Assembly: GCF_040567655.1 (NCBI RefSeq)
Contig: NZ_JBEXAC010000002.1
Span: 310,001 to 374,000 of the forward strand
Reading direction: 5' to 3'
Length of the DNA stretch: 64,000 nucleotides
Source: Chitinophaga sp. H8
GTDB taxonomy: Bacteria > Bacteroidota > Bacteroidia > Chitinophagales > Chitinophagaceae
The position numbers and the translations under genes were made by a program. Shown here piece after piece: positions 59,459-64,000 of this stretch. Numbering within the stretch: position 1 is the stretch's first letter; every line of letters begins with the position of its first letter. The notes under the pieces were generated by a model. It was not told the origin of the DNA. It ran no database searches and saw nothing but the letters and a program-made list of their open reading frames with translations.

Positions 59459-61600
59459 TTACATTTTCATCAGCTTAAGCCTGTATTTACCATCGTCTAT
59501 TACAACCATGTACAATCCGGCAGGTAATGTGCTTACATTAATACTATTTCCTCTCTGATAGTCCTGCTTTACATATACCAATGCTCCTGATTGATTATAT
59601 ATTTTTACCTGATGTACATATCCTGAAAGCTGATCAATCTGGAACTGGCTAATTACCGGGTTAGGAGTAATACGTACAGCTGATGCCTCATCAGGTACAC
59701 CAGGAATTCCTGTAATAAGTCCTGACGCCTGCAAAGTATCACTATAAAATTTACGGCCTTGTTTATCAGACATGTTCAAGCGGTAGTATACATATATGGC
59801 CTTGGGAATATCATCCGCAAAAGAATAGGCTTTGTTTACATTAGAAGTACCGGCAGCTGGTATTACCCCGGCTTTTACCCATACCAGTTTGTCCAGGCTG
59901 CGTTCCACGGTATATTCTTTCATATCCTTCTCAGCCCTGGTAGCCCACTGTAGTTCCAGCTTATTTTGTTTAGGCGTAACATTAAATGAGGTTAAGCGAA
60001 ATGGTATGGTATACAAAGTATCCGGAATGCCTTTTACACCATCACTATAATGATGTAATCCGTTCTTCCCTTCTATATTTAGCCGGTAATAAACGGCCTT
60101 TGTTTGTATTTCAGTATCCGTAAACTTATAGGTGCTGGTTTTGGTGGCATTTCCTACTGCTGCTACTTGTCCTAACTTTTTCCAATTCAATGAATCCGCA
60201 CTCCGTTCTATAATAAATTGCAACATATTTTTTTCTATACTCGTAGACCAATCCAGTTGCAGTTTATCCTCCTGGGGAGTAACCATAAAGGAAGCTAACC
60301 GGAAAGGTTTGGTATACAAGGTATCCGGAATTCCTTTTACACCATCACTATAATGGTGCAATCCATTTTTCCCTTCTATGTTCAACCGGTAGTACATGGG
60401 CTTAGATTGTACTTCATTATCTGTAAATTTATAGGTACTGGTTTTGCCAGCATTTCCTACTGCTGCTACCTGGCCTATCTTTTTCCAATCCAGCGAATCC
60501 GCACTCCGTTCTATAATAAATTGCAGCATATTTTTTTCTATACTCGTAGACCAATCCAGTTGCAATTTATCCTGCTGGGGAGTAACCGTAAAGGAAGCTA
60601 ACCGGAAAGGTTTGGTATATAAGGTGTCCGGAATTCCTTTTACGCCTTTACTATAAGAGCGATTACCATTCTGTGCTTCCATGTTCAGACGGTAATACAC
60701 TGCCTGGGATAAGATTTCGGTATCCTTGTAGGTATAAGTGCTAGTCGTAACAGCATTTCCCACTGCAGCCACCTGTCCTAATTGTTTCCAATTCAACGAA
60801 TCGGTACTTCTTTCAATAATAAACTGGGCCATGTTTTTTTCTTTGCCCGTGGACCAGTCCAGTTGTAGTTTATCTTCTACCGGCTTTACTGTAAAAGCTG
60901 TCAATGCAATTTCTTCTTTACATAATGTTTCCACTACACCAGCCGCCACTACCCTGTTAAATAATAACCGGTGTCCATCATTATTCAGGTGCACCCCATC
61001 CCCACTATCATATTGCTGTAACAAAGAATCTTTTGGGGTGGCAATGCCATTCCAGAAATTTATTGACTTATCACCAAAGTAAGTAAGGATCCAATCGCGT
61101 ATTCCGGTAAGTAACTGCACCTGCGTAGTATTCAACCCTCTTCTTGGTTGTGTGGTAGTAACCCACACTTGTACCCCCTGGGCATTGGCAAGCGCTACAA
61201 TTCTTTTGTAATTATCCTGCTGCTCTGAAAGCGGGATATTGTTGGCAGGATCATTACTTCCCAGATTAATAATAATTACATCTGGCTTATAAGAGAGCGC
61301 CTTGGTGATATTGTATGCTGGGTCAGGTAATGGCCGGCCTGCGGGCGGAACAAAATCATTCTCACTAAGATGGTAGGTGGTATAACCGTACTTAGCTATA
61401 TTGATTAGTTCGCTCGCAGGATTGAGTCCTTTCAAATATTCATCAAAGTATAGCTGAGCCCATCCTTTTTTAAACGTGGCACCATATCCTTCTGCTGTGG
61501 ATGACCCCATTATTACTACACGATATGGGTTTTTACAAACTTGTGCATATACACATAGGCTAAACGCTGAAAAAAAAATCAGCAACAATATTTTTCTCAT
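59459..61600 (-). CDS. Secreted SGNH/GDSL hydrolase with repeats and a type IX sorting domain
   Basis: A 713-residue secreted protein. A signal peptide (ILLLIFFSAFSLCVYAQ) precedes an SGNH esterase domain: RVVIMGSSTAEGYG near 27 (nucleophile serine), VIINLGSNDPANN near 109, and DGVHLNNDGHRLLF near 199 with the catalytic D-x-x-H. Then come about four beta-sandwich repeats (the first three near-identical with a 101-residue period; core DKLQLDWSTSIEKNMLQFII), and a C-terminal type IX sorting domain (AVRITPNPVISQFQIDQL ... GLYMVVIDDG). A surface or released esterase acting on polysaccharide acetyl groups is likely; the substrate is unknown. Confidence 0.85.
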   Translation of the reverse strand: MRKILLLIFFSAFSLCVYAQVCKNPYRVVIMGSSTAEGYGATFKKGWAQLYFDEYLKGLNPASELINIAKYGYTTYHLSENDFVPPAGRPLPDPAYNITKALSYKPDVIIINLGSNDPANNIPLSEQQDNYKRIVALANAQGVQVWVTTTQPRRGLNTTQVQLLTGIRDWILTYFGDKSINFWNGIATPKDSLLQQYDSGDGVHLNNDGHRLLFNRVVAAGVVETLCKEEIALTAFTVKPVEDKLQLDWSTGKEKNMAQFIIERSTDSLNWKQLGQVAAVGNAVTTSTYTYKDTEILSQAVYYRLNMEAQNGNRSYSKGVKGIPDTLYTKPFRLASFTVTPQQDKLQLDWSTSIEKNMLQFIIERSADSLDWKKIGQVAAVGNAGKTSTYKFTDNEVQSKPMYYRLNIEGKNGLHHYSDGVKGIPDTLYTKPFRLASFMVTPQEDKLQLDWSTSIEKNMLQFIIERSADSLNWKKLGQVAAVGNATKTSTYKFTDTEIQTKAVYYRLNIEGKNGLHHYSDGVKGIPDTLYTIPFRLTSFNVTPKQNKLELQWATRAEKDMKEYTVERSLDKLVWVKAGVIPAAGTSNVNKAYSFADDIPKAIYVYYRLNMSDKQGRKFYSDTLQASGLITGIPGVPDEASAVRITPNPVISQFQIDQLSGYVHQVKIYNQSGALVYVKQDYQRGNSINVSTLPAGLYMVVIDDGKYRLKLMKM
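59970..60930. repeat. Tandem 303-base repeats inside the SGNH gene
   Basis: The same words recur with a 303-base step (TCCGGAAT at 60022, 60324 and 60626-60628 within near-identical surroundings). Two units are almost identical at the base level, so they were duplicated or homogenised recently. The outermost units are diverged. Confidence 0.7.
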
Positions 61601-61722
61601 GAAGAACTAACTTAAGAACAACTACAGGGATATACATTCTCGGTATAAGGTGGTAAATATATGCAATTTCTTGTATAACCTCCTTATCTTATTAAAATGG
61701 TCATTTCCGATAAGGCTAAACG

Positions 61723-61759
61723 AAAAACAGGCGATGCTCTACGAGCACCGCCTGTTTTT
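61723..61759. terminator. Terminator of the ABC-F gene
   Basis: AAAAACAGGCG pairs with CGCCTGTTTTT, and an inner TGCTC with GAGCA. A and T runs flank both sides. Confidence 0.88.
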
Positions 61760-61782
61760 CATATTTAAACTAATCAAATATG

Positions 61783-63684
61783 TTATTCACTTAACTCCAG
61801 CCAACGCATTCCTTTTTCATCCAATAGTTGTATAATCTCGCCGATCCGGAGTGTAAGCGGTTCCAGTTTATCAAAAGCAATTTCTCCGCTGGCCAGTTTT
61901 GTTTCAATATCTTTCTTTTCTGCTTCCAGCTTTTCAATTTCCTGTTCCAGTAATTCAATTTCCCGTTTTTCCTTAAAAGACAGTTTACGGGTTTTATTTT
62001 CTGCTACTTGCTGAACAGGCGCTTCTATGGGCTTTTCTACCGGTTTTACTTCTTTTTTGCTATCTGCCCTCTCTCTGTCCTGATCTTTCTCCCACTCACG
62101 GTATTGGGTATAGTTGCCAGGAAAATCCCTTATTTCCCCATTTCCTTCAAATACAAACAGGTGATCCACCAGCTTATCCATAAAGTAACGGTCATGGCTA
62201 ACGATAATGATACAGCCCTGGTAATCCAGCAGGAAATTCTCCAGGATACTCAGCGTCGGCAAATCAAGGTCATTGGTAGGCTCATCCAGTACCAGGAAGT
62301 TAGGGTTACGGAATAGTATAGATAACAGGTGCAACCGCCTTTTCTCTCCTCCACTAAGCTTGGAAATGTAGGTATACTGTTTTTCCGGGGGAAAGAGGAA
62401 TAATTCCAGGAACTGGGCAGCACTCACTTTAGTACCATCCGCCAGGGGGAAATTTTCCGCAATATTCTTTACAAACTCAATAATCCTCATATCCTCCTTA
62501 ACCACCAGCCCCTGCTGCGAATAATCACCGAAAATAATCGTTTCCCCAACATTGATTTTGCCGGAATCGGGCTGTTCCAGACCCAGTAGCATATTTATAA
62601 AGGTAGATTTACCCACCCCGTTTTTGCCCACTATCCCAATCCGTTCTCCTTTTGCGAATGTATAGTCAAATCCCTTGGTAATCACCAGATTGCCAAAAGA
62701 CTTGTATACTTTTTTTAATTCCAGGATCTTCCCTCCCAATCGGGACATTTTCACATTCAGCTCCAGTTGCTGGTTTTGCAATCTGGTTGTAGCTTTTTCC
62801 TTCACATCATAAAAGGCATCAATCCGGGATTTGGATTTGGTGGTACGGGCTTTGGGTTGTTTCCTCATCCATTCCAGCTCTTTCCGGAAGGTATTCCGGG
62901 CTTTTTCCACACTGGCTCTTTCACTTTCTTCCCTGGCCGCCTTTTTTTCCAGGTAATTCAGGTAATCACCTTTATATACAAAGAGTTGTTCCTGATCAAT
63001 TTCCAGGATCTCATTACATACGTTATCCAGGAAATAGCGGTCGTGCGTTACCAGCAGCAGGGTTACCTTTTCCTGGTCCAGGTAATTTTCCAACCATTCA
63101 ATCATGGCTACATCCAGGTGGTTGGTAGGTTCATCCATGATCAGCAGGGTATGCTTATGCTCAAAACCTATGTCTATCAACACTTTAGCTAATGCCACCC
63201 GCTTTTGCTGCCCTCCTGATAACGTACTCATGATACGGTCCAGGTGGTGTATATTCAGCTTTCCCAGGATTTGCTTCACTTTGGTATCAAAGTGCCAGGC
63301 ATTCAGATCATCCATCCTGGTGATCGCCTCTGACAGTTTATCCACGTCAGGTTCCGGGCCTTCTTCATCAGTTAGCAGTTCATATTCTTTAATGGCATTC
63401 AATACTGGGTGGGAGTGGTCAAAAATGTTTTCAATTACCGATTTTGACATATCAAAATCAGCCTGCTGGTCAAGCATTACAACAGTTACGCCTTTGTGGA
63501 TCCATACTTTCCCTTCGTCAGGGGTCTCTTTTCCGCATAAAATACGCAGCAAAGTAGATTTACCAGTGCCATTCAGTGCCACCAGCGCAATTTTATCCCC
63601 TTCTTCTATATGAAAAGAAATATTATTAAATAATGGCTTAACGCCATAGGATTTTGTTAATCCTTCAACCGTTACATAATGCAT
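61783..63684 (-). CDS. ABC-F family ATPase, Uup-like
   Basis: A soluble twin-ATPase (633 residues) without membrane domains, as in ribosome-acting ABC-F proteins. First cassette: ALNGTGKSTLLRIL near 34, LSGGQQKRVALAKVL near 160, LIMDEPTNHLD near 186. Second cassette: GKNGVGKSTFINML near 348, LSGGEKRRLHLLSILF near 446 and LVLDEPTNDLDL near 468. A linker lies between them and a charged C-terminal coiled coil after residue 560 (EKREIELLEQEIEKLEAEKK) resembles the DNA- or RNA-binding tail of Uup. It is the last gene on its strand; the left neighbour is across a terminator. Confidence 0.9.
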   Translation of the reverse strand: MHYVTVEGLTKSYGVKPLFNNISFHIEEGDKIALVALNGTGKSTLLRILCGKETPDEGKVWIHKGVTVVMLDQQADFDMSKSVIENIFDHSHPVLNAIKEYELLTDEEGPEPDVDKLSEAITRMDDLNAWHFDTKVKQILGKLNIHHLDRIMSTLSGGQQKRVALAKVLIDIGFEHKHTLLIMDEPTNHLDVAMIEWLENYLDQEKVTLLLVTHDRYFLDNVCNEILEIDQEQLFVYKGDYLNYLEKKAAREESERASVEKARNTFRKELEWMRKQPKARTTKSKSRIDAFYDVKEKATTRLQNQQLELNVKMSRLGGKILELKKVYKSFGNLVITKGFDYTFAKGERIGIVGKNGVGKSTFINMLLGLEQPDSGKINVGETIIFGDYSQQGLVVKEDMRIIEFVKNIAENFPLADGTKVSAAQFLELFLFPPEKQYTYISKLSGGEKRRLHLLSILFRNPNFLVLDEPTNDLDLPTLSILENFLLDYQGCIIIVSHDRYFMDKLVDHLFVFEGNGEIRDFPGNYTQYREWEKDQDRERADSKKEVKPVEKPIEAPVQQVAENKTRKLSFKEKREIELLEQEIEKLEAEKKDIETKLASGEIAFDKLEPLTLRIGEIIQLLDEKGMRWLELSE

Positions 63685-63956
63685 CCGGCGAAGTTAAAAG
63701 GATAATTTTAATTAAAAGTGGGAATCCCATTAAGAATATTGAATAAAAACGGGGAACTTATTACTTTTTTTTGTACATTCAATAACGCATTTATACCAGA
63801 TATTTATATGATTAATCCTATCATAGGTATCCAGGTAGATTGCACATAAGAATATCCTATAGTAAAACCTTTCAGAGCACTGTTTCAGGCAGTGTAGTAT
63901 CTGTGTAGCACCGCACAAAAAGAAAGATCTAAAAGGTTTTAATATCTCCCTTACCA
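63685..63956. other. Gap at the right end
   Basis: No gene seen; shared upstream region of the ABC-F gene and the gene starting at 63957. AT-rich, without an unambiguous promoter. The open frame on the minus strand here has no coding character. Confidence 0.4.
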
Positions 63957-64000
63957 ATGAAACAGTCATTATCCTGTTTGTTATCTGTATTGGCGGCTAC
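63957..64000 (+). CDS. Start of an exported protein (3' part outside window)
   Basis: An ATG at 63957 opens the frame MKQSLSCLLSVLAA, a typical signal peptide start (basic n-region, then hydrophobic core). It is cut by the window edge after about 14 codons, so nothing more can be said. Confidence 0.55.
   Translation, partial: MKQSLSCLLSVLAA

Noticed and set aside
63730..63969. 79-codon frame on the minus strand at the right edge
   Set aside because: Unlikely residue composition, and it overlaps the start of a plausible exported protein on the other strand.

Overview
The window looks like a chromosomal segment of a Bacteroidota bacterium, most likely from the Chitinophagaceae (Chitinophaga-like). 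Reasons: two TonB-dependent receptors, a secreted protein ending in a type IX secretion sorting domain, promoters of the TAnnTTTG type, weak or absent Shine-Dalgarno sequences, and Bacteroidota-restricted families (DUF6660, DUF6371, DUF5690, DUF6580, Bacteroidota-type mob genes). The assignment rests on gene content only; no rRNA is present.

Positions 1-24,890 are accessory DNA. The first part (1-4.8 kb) is the mobilization module of a conjugative or mobilizable element: a Toprim primase-like protein (cut by the window edge), a relaxosome accessory protein, a relaxase and a coupling ATPase. It is followed, after two strong inverted repeats, by a tightly packed operon (5.09-12.3 kb) of a HTH regulator, a PHP-SMC ATPase, an AlbA_2/Schlafen-type ATP-binding protein, a Shedu-like (DUF4263) nuclease and an HD plus GHKL (Hsp90-like) fusion. 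This operon is the best candidate in the window for an undescribed (probably anti-phage) system.

From 12.54 to 24.89 kb there are three copies of a hairpin-centred repeat that look like attachment-site cores. The first two (12.56 and 23.12 kb) enclose an integrative element with a tyrosine integrase, an excisionase-like protein, a P4-type primase/helicase, a DUF6371 protein, a TonB receptor with a DUF6660 protein as cargo, and a HTH repressor with an 18-bp perfect palindrome. Short CCCCAAAACCTTACC repeats inside both ends look like integrase arm sites. The element also holds an unexplained strongly structured 150-nt region and a symmetric four-box repeat next to the primase. Between the second and third copies sits one ATPase/nuclease gene behind a duplicated 36-bp motif. 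The third copy lies just behind xth, which suggests that the xth terminator region is the integration target.

From 24.9 kb on the window is ordinary chromosome: exonuclease III, regulators, a flavin monooxygenase, a beta-helix protein, a TerD/TerD/TelA stress cluster with an uncharacterised partner, a GntR regulator with a fosmidomycin-resistance-type exporter, a cobalamin riboswitch controlling btuB-DUF6580-cobU-cobT-cobS-cobC, tRNA-Arg(CCG), two fatty acid desaturases, RtcB with a divergent WYL regulator, a FemAB-type transferase, GAPDH, an orphan SecD-like domain protein, a type IX-secreted SGNH hydrolase with 101-residue repeats, and an ABC-F ATPase. A new secreted protein begins at the right edge.
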